A stretch of 64,000 nucleotides of DNA, taken from contig JAFSRN010000019.1 in NCBI GenBank assembly GCA_017446095.1, forward strand, positions 101,820-165,819, written 5' to 3'. Of the stretch, positions 23,276 through 32,384 are shown in pieces. Source of the stretch: Eubacterium sp. GTDB taxonomy: Bacteria > Bacillota > Clostridia > Oscillospirales > Acutalibacteraceae. The translations under genes and the position numbers were made by a program. Numbering within the stretch: the stretch's first letter is position 1; the number at the start of each line of letters is the position of its first letter. Under the pieces are notes generated by a model. The model did no database searches and was not told the DNA's origin. It saw only the letters and a list, made by a program, of their open reading frames with translations.

Positions 23276-24277
23276 ATGATGATATACCCAAAGGACTACG
23301 CGTCGGCGCTTTCACAGAGGGAAACGCAAAGGGCGATTAAAACAGTAAAAGACACATTCCAGGCGGCGCTTGCGGGTTCGCTGCATCTTGACAGAGTCAC
23401 CGCGCCGCTGATGGTTACAAAAAAGAGCGGTATTAACGACGACCTCAACGGCGTTGAGCGCAAGGTACACTTTACGATGAAGAACATCGAGGGCGAAGCA
23501 GAGGTTGTGCAGAGCCTTGCAAAGTGGAAAAGGCAGGCGCTTTACCGCTACGGCTACAAGCCGGGCGAAGGCATTTATGCCGATATGAACGCTATCCGCC
23601 GCGATGACGACACGGACAACCTGCACTCGATGTTTGTTGACCAGTGGGACTGGTGCAAGGTTATTGACAAAGAGCACAGGAACGTTGAGTACCTTAAAAA
23701 AATCGTGCAGAAAATCGTGGACGCAATCTACTTTACCAACGAAAAAGTGAAGTACCAGTACCCGAAGCTTGGCTTTGAGATGACCAAGGACGTGTACTGC
23801 ATCACCACGCAGGAGCTTGAGGATATGTACCCCGACCTTACTCCCAAAGAGCGCGAGGACAGAATAACCAAAGAGCACGGCACGGTGTTCCTTATGCAGA
23901 TTGGCGGCAAGCTGAAAAGCGGCGAAAAGCATGACGGCAGAGCGCCCGACTACGACGACTGGCAGCTCAACGGCGATATTCTGTTCTGGAACGAACTGCT
24001 TGGCTGCGCGTTTGAGATAAGCTCGATGGGCATACGCGTTGACTCACAGAGCCTGCACGCACAGCTTGAGGAAGCAGGCGCGCTTGAAAGAGAGCAGTTT
24101 GACTTCCACAAAGGCATACTCGACGGCACGCTTCCGCTGACAATCGGCGGCGGCATCGGTCAGTCAAGGCTGTGTATGCTGCTGCTGCAAAAGGCGCACA
24201 TCGGCGAGGTGCAATGTGCAATCTGGTCTGACGAAATGCGCGATGAATGCGAGAAGCATAATATAATTTTATTGTAA
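23276..24277 (+). CDS. asnA: Aspartate-ammonia ligase (asparagine synthetase A)
   Basis: A 333-residue AsnA that makes asparagine from aspartate and ammonia with ATP. Recognisable segments are LHLDRVTAPLMVTKKSGIND near the N-terminus, AVVQSLAKWKR-type active-site sequence (here VVQSLAKWKRQAL), DQWDWCKVI, and the C-terminal GGGIGQSRLCMLLLQK. The start has CAGGAGGAC in front. Following asnS, it fits asparagine supply and tRNA charging. The element between the genes carries no obvious terminator, so T-box control may extend to asnA (inference). Confidence 0.97.
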   Translation: MMIYPKDYASALSQRETQRAIKTVKDTFQAALAGSLHLDRVTAPLMVTKKSGINDDLNGVERKVHFTMKNIEGEAEVVQSLAKWKRQALYRYGYKPGEGIYADMNAIRRDDDTDNLHSMFVDQWDWCKVIDKEHRNVEYLKKIVQKIVDAIYFTNEKVKYQYPKLGFEMTKDVYCITTQELEDMYPDLTPKEREDRITKEHGTVFLMQIGGKLKSGEKHDGRAPDYDDWQLNGDILFWNELLGCAFEISSMGIRVDSQSLHAQLEEAGALEREQFDFHKGILDGTLPLTIGGGIGQSRLCMLLLQKAHIGEVQCAIWSDEMRDECEKHNIILL

Positions 24278-24303
24278 AAAAAGCCCCCTCGGGGGCTTTT
24301 TTA
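24275..24303 (+). terminator. Terminator of asnA
   Basis: AAAAAAAGCCCCC/GGGGGCTTTTTT hairpin directly after the asnA stop codon. Confidence 0.92.
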
Positions 24304-24375
24304 GTTTTCAGTGTTCGGTGTTCAGTTAATAAAATGGGTGTGGGCAACGCCCGCCAACAAACTGAAAACTGAAAA
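24304..24375. repeat. Short heptad-bounded element
   Basis: Left 7-mers TTTTCAG/TGTTCGG, core GTGTGGGCAACGCCCGCC, right 7-mers AACTGAA x2. Inverted arrangement. The right end touches the TAG stop codon of the minus-strand gene at 24376. Confidence 0.8.
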
Positions 24376-26157
24376 CTATTCTGTGTAAAACGCAACAAGC
24401 GCGTAGAACATTCCGACTTCGACGAAACTCAATACGTACCGCGGATCCTGCGCAGGTATGCTTACGAACAGCGTTGCGGCAAAAATCACAACGGGCAGTA
24501 TCATAAACAGCCACTCCGCGCGTTTCTTTTTTATCAGCACAAACGACGCGAAAATCGCGGTGAGTATCCAGAAGCCGCCGCGCCAGAGTATGCTGCACAG
24601 CAGCGTGTTTTCCACTGAAAACTCGATGTAACTGTCAATTATTTCGCCTGCCACGGACGGTCTGTACAGCTCGTACTCTTTTACTTCCTCGCCCGACGGA
24701 TAGAACGCGTTGCAGTCGTTCGGGTTGCCGACTCGCCATACTATCGACGTCATATCGAACATCGACTCAAGGTAAGTCAGCGGATGGTGCGTTACAAGCG
24801 ACGCATTAACTTTGATAATTCCCTTGTAAAACTCATCGTCAAACTTATAAACGCCCTCGCCTATTCCGCCCCAGTCGCGCGTAACGGTGTCCGCCCAGTA
24901 GCGGTCTTCTTTGTATGCCTCTATCCAATCTTCAAGCGGCATAATTCTTTCCAGCACGGCTTTGTTTTCATCGCCGAAATCGTTGCCGAGCTTATCCGCG
25001 CACGAAACGGAATAGTAAATCGGCAGCGTGTATTTAACGAATTTAGGGTTGTTGTACTTGTGCAGCACGCCGTCGCCGATGCCGACTGTAACGCCGACAA
25101 ACACGATAACAGGCGTAATCATTATTGCGATATAGCGCTTGATTTCCTGCTTATTCTTGTACTTAAACGCCCTGTAAAGCAGCAGAATCAGCAGGCTGAC
25201 TGCCACAACCTCTACCGCTGCATGGCGGAACAGCGACGCAAGCGACGCGTTAACCGCAAGCAGAATGTAATCTTTTTTTGTGGGATTCGCTTTCCTTAAA
25301 ACGTTGAAAATGCTTATGCAAAACGCGTACATAAACATTGAAAAAACTGTGTCTTTTATCCCCATCGGCGCATAGTAAATCGGCGCAAAGATAATGAGCG
25401 AAAGAAGTGTATAAACCTTCAGCACCTTTTCCGAAGCAAACACTTCGTAAAGCGTTTTCATTGCGTACGCCGTTACCGCAGTCCACATAATGCACTGCAC
25501 CACTATCAGCGGGAACACGAATGGCGCGTTTGGCATCAGCGTAAGGCACAGCGCCATAAGCATCTCGTAACTGATTGTGTGCCAGTCAAACCATATGCCC
25601 TTTTCCTTAAAATACGCGTAAACGGTAAGGGTGTCGTAGCCGTCGTAGCCGTAGCCTGCGGCAATCAAAAACAGCGTGGTTACAAACGCAATTATGATAA
25701 CGTAAAACACATACGGCTTTTTCTTTTCCGTAGGTTTGAGCGTGCGTTCTTTAAGGAATAACTTATAGATAAACTTCAGCACAAAGCAGGTGCAAAAGTA
25801 CACCGCCGCGAAGAAGTACACGCCTATGGCAACGCGAAGCGCCGCAGCCTGCGTGAGCTTGCAGACGGTGAAGTTTACTATGTCTACAAACGACAGCATT
25901 GCCATCCCGAGCAGCGAAAACAGCATAATAAACGCATTTTCCGAGCGCTCGAGTTCGGGCTTTTTTCTGCCTGAAAACAGGATGAGAACCGTGGCAAAGC
26001 ACGGGATTATTGACAGCACCAGCGCGTCGCACCTGTACTCTGAGTGAATCATAAGCGCAAGCACGCAGTATGACGCGGCAAGCAGCAGCAAAAATACGTT
26101 TGAAAGGCTGCCCTTTTCCGCCTTTGATTCAGTTTTTTTGAACAGTTTACTTTTCAT
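24376..26157 (-). CDS. Polytopic membrane protein, GT-C/DUF6020-like glycosyltransferase
   Basis: A 593-residue integral membrane protein with about 12-14 hydrophobic segments. Between segments, residues about 185-210 read GYGYDGYDTLTVYAYFKEKG followed by DWHTISYEMLM, the acidic and histidine spacing seen in GT-C-fold and DUF6020 proteins that use lipid-linked sugars. A large extracytoplasmic loop follows (about 370-510). Its start lies inside the 3' end of the GT2 gene (11-base overlap), so the polyprenyl-sugar-forming GT2 and this transferase likely work in sequence on a surface glycan. The exact reaction is unknown. Confidence 0.7.
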   Translation of the reverse strand: MKSKLFKKTESKAEKGSLSNVFLLLLAASYCVLALMIHSEYRCDALVLSIIPCFATVLILFSGRKKPELERSENAFIMLFSLLGMAMLSFVDIVNFTVCKLTQAAALRVAIGVYFFAAVYFCTCFVLKFIYKLFLKERTLKPTEKKKPYVFYVIIIAFVTTLFLIAAGYGYDGYDTLTVYAYFKEKGIWFDWHTISYEMLMALCLTLMPNAPFVFPLIVVQCIMWTAVTAYAMKTLYEVFASEKVLKVYTLLSLIIFAPIYYAPMGIKDTVFSMFMYAFCISIFNVLRKANPTKKDYILLAVNASLASLFRHAAVEVVAVSLLILLLYRAFKYKNKQEIKRYIAIMITPVIVFVGVTVGIGDGVLHKYNNPKFVKYTLPIYYSVSCADKLGNDFGDENKAVLERIMPLEDWIEAYKEDRYWADTVTRDWGGIGEGVYKFDDEFYKGIIKVNASLVTHHPLTYLESMFDMTSIVWRVGNPNDCNAFYPSGEEVKEYELYRPSVAGEIIDSYIEFSVENTLLCSILWRGGFWILTAIFASFVLIKKKRAEWLFMILPVVIFAATLFVSIPAQDPRYVLSFVEVGMFYALVAFYTE

Positions 26158-27091
26158 TCCTCAAGTCCTTTAATCTGTCGTTAGCTCTGATTAACTGAAT
26201 TTCAAAATCCTGGCGGTTTTTCTGCTTGATTGTATCAAGCACCAAGCCGGAAAAGAAGCTTACTACCGCAGCCAAAGCGGTGATGCCGCTTACTATGACG
26301 GTGGGGATTTTTTCTACAGTTCCCGTGTGCAGGAAGTTCACAAATACGGGGATAAAAAACGCCAGTGCAACAATAATAAGCAGCAGCGCAGCCGTGCTGA
26401 AAAACGCAAGCGGTCTGTAATCCTTGAACAGCCTGCCGATCATTGTGATTACCTTAAAGCCGTCCGAATAGGTGTTGAGCTTTGACTGGCTGTTTTCCGG
26501 TCTGTCCCTGTAATCGATAACCACATTTTTGCAGTTCATATTTTTATACACGGCGTGGATGGTCATTTCCGTTTCAATAGTAAAGCCCTCGGACAGCACG
26601 GGGAAGGTCTTTACAAACAGGAAACTAAACGCCCTGTAGCCGGTCATAATATCCTTGATGTCGGACTTAAAAATCGTGTTTATGCCTGCTTTTACAACTG
26701 CGTTGCCGAGGTTGTGGAAAGGTCTTTTATTCTCCGAATAATATGTTGAGGAAAGTCTGTCGCCGATTACCATATCGGCATTTTCCTGCAGGACGTAATT
26801 TGCCATTTCGGGGGCGTATTCGGCAGGGTAAGTATCGTCGCCGTCCGCCATAATGTAACACTCTGCGTCAATCTCGCGGAACATACGGCGGATTACGTTG
26901 CCCTTGCCCTGATTAGGCTCTTTGCGCACAACTGCGCCTGCCGCTGCAGCAAGCTGCGCAGTATTGTCTGTGGAATTATTGTCGTACACATAAACCACTG
27001 CTTCGGGCAGCGCCGCTTTAAAATCGCGCACAACCTTTTCAACAGTAGCTTCCTCATTATAGCAAGGAATAAGCACCGCAATTTTGTCCAT
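26147..27091 (-). CDS. Family 2 glycosyltransferase with C-terminal membrane anchor
   Basis: 314 residues from the ATG at 27091 (AGGGGTGA ribosome site). The GT2 domain (1-220) has VLIPCYNEEATVEKVVRDF, the DNNSTDNT turn, the metal-binding DGDDTYP and GDRLSSTYY. Two transmembrane helices (about 235-300) follow, then a charged tail. The layout fits dolichol/polyprenyl-phosphate hexose synthases (DPMS-like). The 3' end overlaps the membrane transferase by 11 bases. Sugar identity cannot be told from sequence. Confidence 0.9.
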   Translation of the reverse strand: MDKIAVLIPCYNEEATVEKVVRDFKAALPEAVVYVYDNNSTDNTAQLAAAAGAVVRKEPNQGKGNVIRRMFREIDAECYIMADGDDTYPAEYAPEMANYVLQENADMVIGDRLSSTYYSENKRPFHNLGNAVVKAGINTIFKSDIKDIMTGYRAFSFLFVKTFPVLSEGFTIETEMTIHAVYKNMNCKNVVIDYRDRPENSQSKLNTYSDGFKVITMIGRLFKDYRPLAFFSTAALLLIIVALAFFIPVFVNFLHTGTVEKIPTVIVSGITALAAVVSFFSGLVLDTIKQKNRQDFEIQLIRANDRLKDLRNEK

Positions 27092-27185
27092 ATTTTCACC
27101 CCTGATGTGCTGATAATCAAATATTATCATAAATAGCAAATTATTGCAAGAAGTCAAAAATAATAAATAAGTGTTTATAATTTAC

Positions 27186-27214
27186 TTGCGTGTCGGGGGA
27201 TAATCGTTTATAAT
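27186..27214 (+). promoter_or_regulatory. Promoter of the STAS-kinase gene
   Basis: TTGCGT, 17-base spacer, consensus TATAAT, about 40 bases upstream of the ATG at 27254. Confidence 0.75.
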
Positions 27215-27253
27215 AGTAGTGTATTTTTATTCTTAAATAAAAGAGGTAGCACT

Positions 27254-28381
27254 ATGACTATTAAGATTAGCGGCAGGATTGATTCGTCAAATGCGGCGGA
27301 GGTTGAGAAGAATATCAATGCGCAAATCGGCGATTTTGACGGCGATATTGTGCTTGACGCGGCTGAACTTGAATACATCTCCAGCGCAGGTCTGCGTGTG
27401 ATTCTGCGCGTAAAAAAGAAGAACAGCAGCACCGTTATTGTTAACTGCAGCACCGAGGTTTACGAGATTTTTGATATGACCGGTTTTACCGAGATGATGG
27501 ATATATCAAAGGCGTACCGCGAGTTGTCGGTTGAGGGCTGTGAGGTAATCGGCGAGGGCGCAAACGGTATTGTTTACCGCACCGACCCCGACACAATCGT
27601 TAAGGTTTACAAGAACCCCGACTCGCTTGACGAGATTCACAACGAGCGCGAGCTTGCGAGGAAGGCGTTTGTTCTGGGCGTGCCGACGGCTATCCCGTAC
27701 GATGTTGTTAAGGTCGGCGAGTACTACGGCTCGGTGTTTGAACTGCTTAACGCAAAGTCGTTTGCCGCGCTTATTCGCGACGGCGAGGACATAGACACGC
27801 TTGCAAAGCAGAGCGTGGATATACTCAAAACCATACACAGCAACATTCTGCAGGACGGCGAGCTGCCGAGCAAAAGGCAGGAGGCTATCGGCTGGGCAAA
27901 CTACGTTAAGCCCTATCTGCCTGACGAAATCGGCGATAAACTGCTTAAACTCATCACCGAAATTCCCGAGTGCAACGTTATGATTCACGGCGACTACCAC
28001 GTCAAAAACATTATGCGCCAGGGCAGCGAAAACCTGCTTATTGATATGGACACGCTGGCGCTCGGTCACACGGTGTTTGAATTTTCGCAGATGTACATTG
28101 CGTACCTCGGCTTCAGCGAAACCGACCCCACCGACGTCAAGCGTTTTCTCGGCATTGAACTTGAGGAGGCGCGCGCGTTCTTCAACTGCTCGGTTAAGCA
28201 TTACTTTGAAGGCAGGGACGACGATTTTATCAGCAGCGTTGTTGATATGGCAAGAATCATCGCCTACACAAGGATGATGCGAAGGGCCATCAAGCACAAG
28301 AACAACTCCACAGGCGTTGTGGAAAACTGCACCAAAAACCTCTGCAAGCTTGTACCTGCTACAGATAAACTCTACTATTAG
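27254..28381 (+). CDS. STAS domain fused to an APH-type kinase
   Basis: A 375-residue fusion. Residues 1-95 are a STAS (RsbV/SpoIIAA-like) domain with the regulatory serine region EYISSAGLRVILR. Residues 100-375 are an aminoglycoside-phosphotransferase-like kinase with a GEGANGIVYR loop, lysine in IVKVYKN, catalytic HGDYHVKNIM and metal-binding LIDMDTLALG. It is 17 bases upstream of a SpoIIE-phosphatase/HATPase protein, so the STAS half is probably the substrate of that phosphatase and the partner of an anti-sigma-like kinase. The APH-type half may phosphorylate a small molecule or protein (inference). Ribosome site AGAGGTAG. Confidence 0.88.
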   Translation: MTIKISGRIDSSNAAEVEKNINAQIGDFDGDIVLDAAELEYISSAGLRVILRVKKKNSSTVIVNCSTEVYEIFDMTGFTEMMDISKAYRELSVEGCEVIGEGANGIVYRTDPDTIVKVYKNPDSLDEIHNERELARKAFVLGVPTAIPYDVVKVGEYYGSVFELLNAKSFAALIRDGEDIDTLAKQSVDILKTIHSNILQDGELPSKRQEAIGWANYVKPYLPDEIGDKLLKLITEIPECNVMIHGDYHVKNIMRQGSENLLIDMDTLALGHTVFEFSQMYIAYLGFSETDPTDVKRFLGIELEEARAFFNCSVKHYFEGRDDDFISSVVDMARIIAYTRMMRRAIKHKNNSTGVVENCTKNLCKLVPATDKLYY

Positions 28382-28398
28382 CGCAACAGGTGAATAAT

Positions 28399-31224
28399 AT
28401 GATTATTCCATATGTTAAATTGTCAATAGCGGCACTGCTTCCCGTGCTGATGTCGGTGCTGTTTTACGTGCTTTCCAAAAAAAGCAAGGCGTTTGCAAAG
28501 CTGCCGTTTATGGCGCAGCAGATAATAATCGGCATTGCGTTTGGTGCGCTTGCCTGCGTTGGCACGCACTGGGGCGTGGCGATTAACGGCGCGATGATTA
28601 ACACGCGCGACGCTGCGGTGCTGATTGCAGGGTTGATGTTCGGCTCGCCTGCAGGCATTATTGCAGGCATAATCGGCGGCGTTGAGCGTTACCTTGCAAC
28701 CGCAATCTGGGGCATTGGCGAATTTACCGTTGTTGCCTGCTCGGTTTCCACCTTCCTTGCAGGACTTTACGCGGCGGCGCTGCGCAGATTTATGTTTGAT
28801 AACAAAAAGCCGGGCTGGCTTATCTCGTTTGCCATAGGCATTATTATGGAAGTTTTCCATTTGACTATGGTGTTTGTTACAAACCTGCACGACACGGAGC
28901 GCGCGATGGGCGTAGTTAAAGCCTGCACCGTGCCGATGCTCACTGCAAACGCGGTGGCGGTTATGCTTTCCGCTATTATTCTTACAATTCTTGCGCGCGA
29001 AAAGCGTGATAAAAGCCTGCGCACAAGCATATCCAAAATATCGCAGACCATTCAGCGCGAGCTGCTGATTACCGTTGCCTGCACCTTTGTTATCATCTTC
29101 GTTTTCGTTGCGATGTTCCAGACGGGCGCGGCTGAAAGTCAGGCGGATACCTACCTTAAAATCGCTATAGAAGAGGTTACTAACGATATTAACGACACAT
29201 CCGATTCCAGCATCCTGCGCATTGCAAAAGAGGCTGCAGGCGACTACAAGGGCGGCGTTTCGCTCAAAGATATTGTAACTAAATACGAGGTTGCCGACGC
29301 GTACTATATCGACAGCAAGGGCATTATCACCGACGCGTCCGAGAGCAAGTACGTCGGCTACAATATGGCGTCCGCAAAGCAGTCTGCGGAATTCCTTGTA
29401 ATCCTTGAGGGCGAGGAGAGTTATGTGCAGCCTTTCAGAAAAATGGGTTACGACAATAAGACCTTGAGGAAGTACGCAGGCATTGCGTTTGACGACGGCT
29501 TTTTCCAGATTGGTTACGACGTTGACAGCTTCCAGAACATCATAGACGATTCGATTATTGACATCACCAAAAACCGCCACGTGGGCGAAACGGGCTACAC
29601 CGTTATCCTTGACGACAAGTACAAGCCCGTAAGCGTGCCCGACGGCTTTGACATCACCGAGCTTGACTCGCAGTCGGATATACTCAACGCCTCCAAGGAG
29701 GGCGAAACCTTTGTTATGACTCTGGGCAAGGACAAGGTTTTTGCACGCGCTACGAGGGCGGAGGGCTATGCGATAATCTCCATCTTCCCCGAGAGCGAGG
29801 CGTATGAGTCAAGAACAACGGCGCTTTACGTCAACTCGTTTATCGAGATACTTGTGTTTGCGCTGATGTTTGCGTTCATCTACTTTGTAATCAAGCACGC
29901 GGTTGTTGACCAGATTAAGAAGATAAACAACTCGCTTGCAAAAATCACAAGCGGCAATCTTGACGAAACGGTTAACGTTCGCTCAAGTCAGGAATTTGCT
30001 TCGCTGTCCGACGACATAAACACCACGGTTACGGCGCTCAAGGGCTATATTGCAGAGGCGGAACACCGCATTGAAAAGGAACTTGAGTTTGCGCACACGA
30101 TTCAGCATTCGGCGCTGCCGATGGTGCATCCTGCATATTCCGCGCGCGACGATTTTGACATCTTCGCTTCAATGGACGCGGCAAAAGAGGTCGGCGGCGA
30201 CTTCTACGACTTCTACCTCAACCCTGTTGAAAAGAAGCTTTGCGTGCTGATTGCCGATGTTTCGGGCAAGGGCATACCTGCCGCGATGTTTATGATGCGC
30301 GCAAAAACGCTGCTTAAGAGCCTGACGGAAACGGGGCTGCCCGTTAACGAGGTATTTGAATCGGCAAACAACACACTGTGCGCCGGCAACGACGCCGATA
30401 TGTTTGTTACCGCGTGGGAAGGCATAATTGACCTTGAAAACAAGACCATCACCTACGCCTGCGCAGGGCACAATCCGCCTGCAATCAGGCGCAAGGACGG
30501 CACCTTTGAGTACCTTAACGACAAGCCGGGCTTTGTGCTTGCAGGTATGGAGGGCATACCTTACAAGAAGTACGAAATCAGCTTTGACGAGGGCGACACG
30601 CTGTACCTTTACACCGACGGCGTAACGGAAGCCGTGAACAACGACGAGGATATGTTCGGCGAGGAGAGAGTGCTCAAAGTCCTTAACGATTCGCAGGACA
30701 AAACTGCCGAGGGACTTTGCACCGCGGTTAAAAAAGCCGTGTTTGAATTTGCAGACGGAGCGCCGCAGTTTGACGACATCACTATGCTGTGCGTTAAGCT
30801 GAGTGAGCAGAGCAGCAAGCAGGTGCTTAAAGTTGACGCCCTGACCGAAAATCTTGACGAGGTTATGGACTTTGTGGGCGGTATTCTGGACGAGCAGGGC
30901 TGCCCGATGAAAACGAAGATGCAGTTTGATTTAGCCGTTGAGGAGATTTTTGTTAACATTGCAAACTACGCCTACGGCGACAGCGTAGGCAAGGCGGAGA
31001 TTGAAGCAGAGGTTAACGACGGCACAGTCACGCTGACGTTCATTGACAGCGGTATGCCGTTCAATCCGCTTACCAAAAAAGACCCCGATATCACCCTCTC
31101 CGCAGAGAAAAGGGCAATCGGCGGACTCGGCATCTTCCTTGTTAAAAAGTACATGGACGACGTTTCGTACGATTACGCCGACGGAAAGAATATGTTGACG
31201 GTGACGAAAAAGATAAGCGGTTAG
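28399..31224 (+). CDS. Membrane receptor with SpoIIE phosphatase and HATPase domains
   Basis: 941 residues from the ATG at 28399 (AGGTGA ribosome site; an upstream GTG overlaps that site). Order: LytS-type 5TM receptor (about 1-200; INTRDAAVLIAGLMFGSPAG), extracytoplasmic Cache-like region (about 240-470), transmembrane segment and HAMP (about 480-550), SpoIIE/PP2C phosphatase (about 590-800; AKEVGGDFYDFY, IADVSGKGIPAAMFM, YTDGVTEA), and an RsbW-like HATPase (about 815-940; DLAVEEIFVNIANYAYG, GGLGIFLVKKYMD). It combines receptor, antagonist phosphatase and anti-sigma-type kinase in one chain, and follows a STAS gene, the expected antagonist. The sigma factor or other target is not in view. 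Confidence 0.92.
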   Translation: MIIPYVKLSIAALLPVLMSVLFYVLSKKSKAFAKLPFMAQQIIIGIAFGALACVGTHWGVAINGAMINTRDAAVLIAGLMFGSPAGIIAGIIGGVERYLATAIWGIGEFTVVACSVSTFLAGLYAAALRRFMFDNKKPGWLISFAIGIIMEVFHLTMVFVTNLHDTERAMGVVKACTVPMLTANAVAVMLSAIILTILAREKRDKSLRTSISKISQTIQRELLITVACTFVIIFVFVAMFQTGAAESQADTYLKIAIEEVTNDINDTSDSSILRIAKEAAGDYKGGVSLKDIVTKYEVADAYYIDSKGIITDASESKYVGYNMASAKQSAEFLVILEGEESYVQPFRKMGYDNKTLRKYAGIAFDDGFFQIGYDVDSFQNIIDDSIIDITKNRHVGETGYTVILDDKYKPVSVPDGFDITELDSQSDILNASKEGETFVMTLGKDKVFARATRAEGYAIISIFPESEAYESRTTALYVNSFIEILVFALMFAFIYFVIKHAVVDQIKKINNSLAKITSGNLDETVNVRSSQEFASLSDDINTTVTALKGYIAEAEHRIEKELEFAHTIQHSALPMVHPAYSARDDFDIFASMDAAKEVGGDFYDFYLNPVEKKLCVLIADVSGKGIPAAMFMMRAKTLLKSLTETGLPVNEVFESANNTLCAGNDADMFVTAWEGIIDLENKTITYACAGHNPPAIRRKDGTFEYLNDKPGFVLAGMEGIPYKKYEISFDEGDTLYLYTDGVTEAVNNDEDMFGEERVLKVLNDSQDKTAEGLCTAVKKAVFEFADGAPQFDDITMLCVKLSEQSSKQVLKVDALTENLDEVMDFVGGILDEQGCPMKTKMQFDLAVEEIFVNIANYAYGDSVGKAEIEAEVNDGTVTLTFIDSGMPFNPLTKKDPDITLSAEKRAIGGLGIFLVKKYMDDVSYDYADGKNMLTVTKKISG

Positions 31225-31227
31225 TGA

Positions 31228-31385
31228 CCGTAGGGGCGATTCACGAATCGCCCGCGGAGTTAAGTGGACAGTGGACGGTGGACAGTGGACAGTAGGGCGG
31301 ATTGGGAAATCCGCCCCTACTTATTGTTTGAGGCGAAGCCGAGTAACCAAAATTCCGCATTCCGAATTCCGCATTCCGAATTATA
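31228..31385. repeat. Heptad-bounded composite element
   Basis: Directly after the receptor gene. GTAGGGGCGATTCACGAATC palindrome, GTGGACA 7-mers, GGGCGGATTGGGAAATCCGC palindrome, TTTGAGGCGAAGCCGAGTAA module and ATTCCGC/ATTCCGA 7-mers on the right. Confidence 0.85.
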
Positions 31386-31414
31386 ACAGCAGGGCAACAT
31401 CAATTGCCCTGCTT
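31385..31414 (-). terminator. Hairpin at the 3' end of sigG
   Basis: AGCAGGGCAA/TTGCCCTGCT stem with the sigG stop codon in its loop. The T run on the minus strand is weak (GTTATAATT). Confidence 0.5.
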
Positions 31415-32179
31415 TCCTTTTATCCTGTTAATCACATTCTTTTCAAGGCGGCTGACCTGCGCCTGCGAAATGCCGATTTCATCCGCGGTTTCCATCTGCG
31501 TTTTGCCCTGCATAAACCGCATATAAAGGATGCGGTGCTCGCGGTCGGTGAGGTTTTTCATCTCGTCCTTAAACATCATCTCGTCCACCCAGTCGGTGTC
31601 GGAACGCGTGTCGCCAAGCTGGTCCATAACGTAAATTGTGTCGCCGCCGTCGCTGTAAACAGGCTCGTAGAGCGACACGGGGTCGACTATCGCTTCAAGT
31701 GCAAGCACAACCTCGCTCTTCTTCATACCGAGCTCGGCGGCAATCTCCTCAACCGTGGGTTCCTTGCCGTTTTTGTTGGTAAGTCGCTCTTTGACCTGCA
31801 TCGCCTTGTACGCCGTGTCGCGCACGCCACGGCTGACTCGAATCGGGTTGCTGTCGCGCAGAAAGCGGCGCACCTCGCCGATGCACATAGGCACCGCGTA
31901 GGTGGAAAAACGCACGTCCAGATCGAGATTGAAGTTGTCAATCGCCTTGATAAGCCCGATAACGCCGACCTGAAAGAGGTCGTCCATATTCTCGCCGCGG
32001 TTGGCAAAGCGCTGCACAACGGACAGCACAAGCCGCAGGTTGCCTTTAATCAGCCTGTCGCGAGCCTGCATATCGCCCGAGTGCGCCTTTTTAAGCAGCT
32101 CAATCTTCTCCGCCTCGCTCATCACAGTGAGCTCGCTCGTGTTGATTCCGCAAATTTCGACCTTGTTAAAATACTGCAC
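31400..32179 (-). CDS. sigG: Forespore sigma factor SigG
   Basis: An RNA polymerase sporulation sigma factor. Near the start NKVEICGINTSEL is diagnostic of SigG. Region 2 has LRLVLSVVQRFANRGENMDD and IGLIKAIDNFNLDLDVRFST; region 3 has NPIRVSRGVRDTAYKAMQV; region 4 has MQGKTQMETADEIGISQAQV. It drives late forespore genes. The GTG at 32179 gives 259 residues, the family length. The ATG at 32212 would add 11 residues, but a CATATTA sequence like a SigF/SigG -10 box lies at 32198-32204, inside that extension, and no ribosome site precedes it. Upstream DNA is a repeat element. Start moderately certain. Confidence 0.93.
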   Translation of the reverse strand: MQYFNKVEICGINTSELTVMSEAEKIELLKKAHSGDMQARDRLIKGNLRLVLSVVQRFANRGENMDDLFQVGVIGLIKAIDNFNLDLDVRFSTYAVPMCIGEVRRFLRDSNPIRVSRGVRDTAYKAMQVKERLTNKNGKEPTVEEIAAELGMKKSEVVLALEAIVDPVSLYEPVYSDGGDTIYVMDQLGDTRSDTDWVDEMMFKDEMKNLTDREHRILYMRFMQGKTQMETADEIGISQAQVSRLEKNVINRIKGKQGN

Positions 32180-32215
32180 ATTATCACATTCTTTCGGTAA
32201 TATGTACAGCATAGA

Positions 32216-32337
32216 AGAATTGAGAATTGAGAGTTGAGAATTGAGAATTAATGGCGGCACAGCCGCACCAGATTATAATGGGTGAGGGCTTCGCCCTCCC
32301 GAAATTCTCCATTCTCCATTCTACATTCTCAATTAAA
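32216..32337. repeat. Heptad-bounded element upstream of sigG
   Basis: Left 7-mers ATTGAGA x4, core GGCGGCACAGCCGC and GGGCTTCGCCC palindromes, right 7-mers ATTCTCC/ATTCTAC/ATTCTCA. The ends are inverted complements. It is close to an inverted copy of the element at 60038-60158. Confidence 0.9.
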
Positions 32338-32380
32338 AAAACTCCCCACTCTATTATGAGCAGGGAGTGTATTTTTTATA
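32338..32380 (-). terminator. Terminator of uraA
   Basis: ACTCCC/GGGAGT-centred stem (CACTCCCTGCTC...GAGTGGGGAGT on the minus strand) followed by seven T, right after the uraA stop. Confidence 0.85.
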
Positions 32381-32384
32381 ACAA

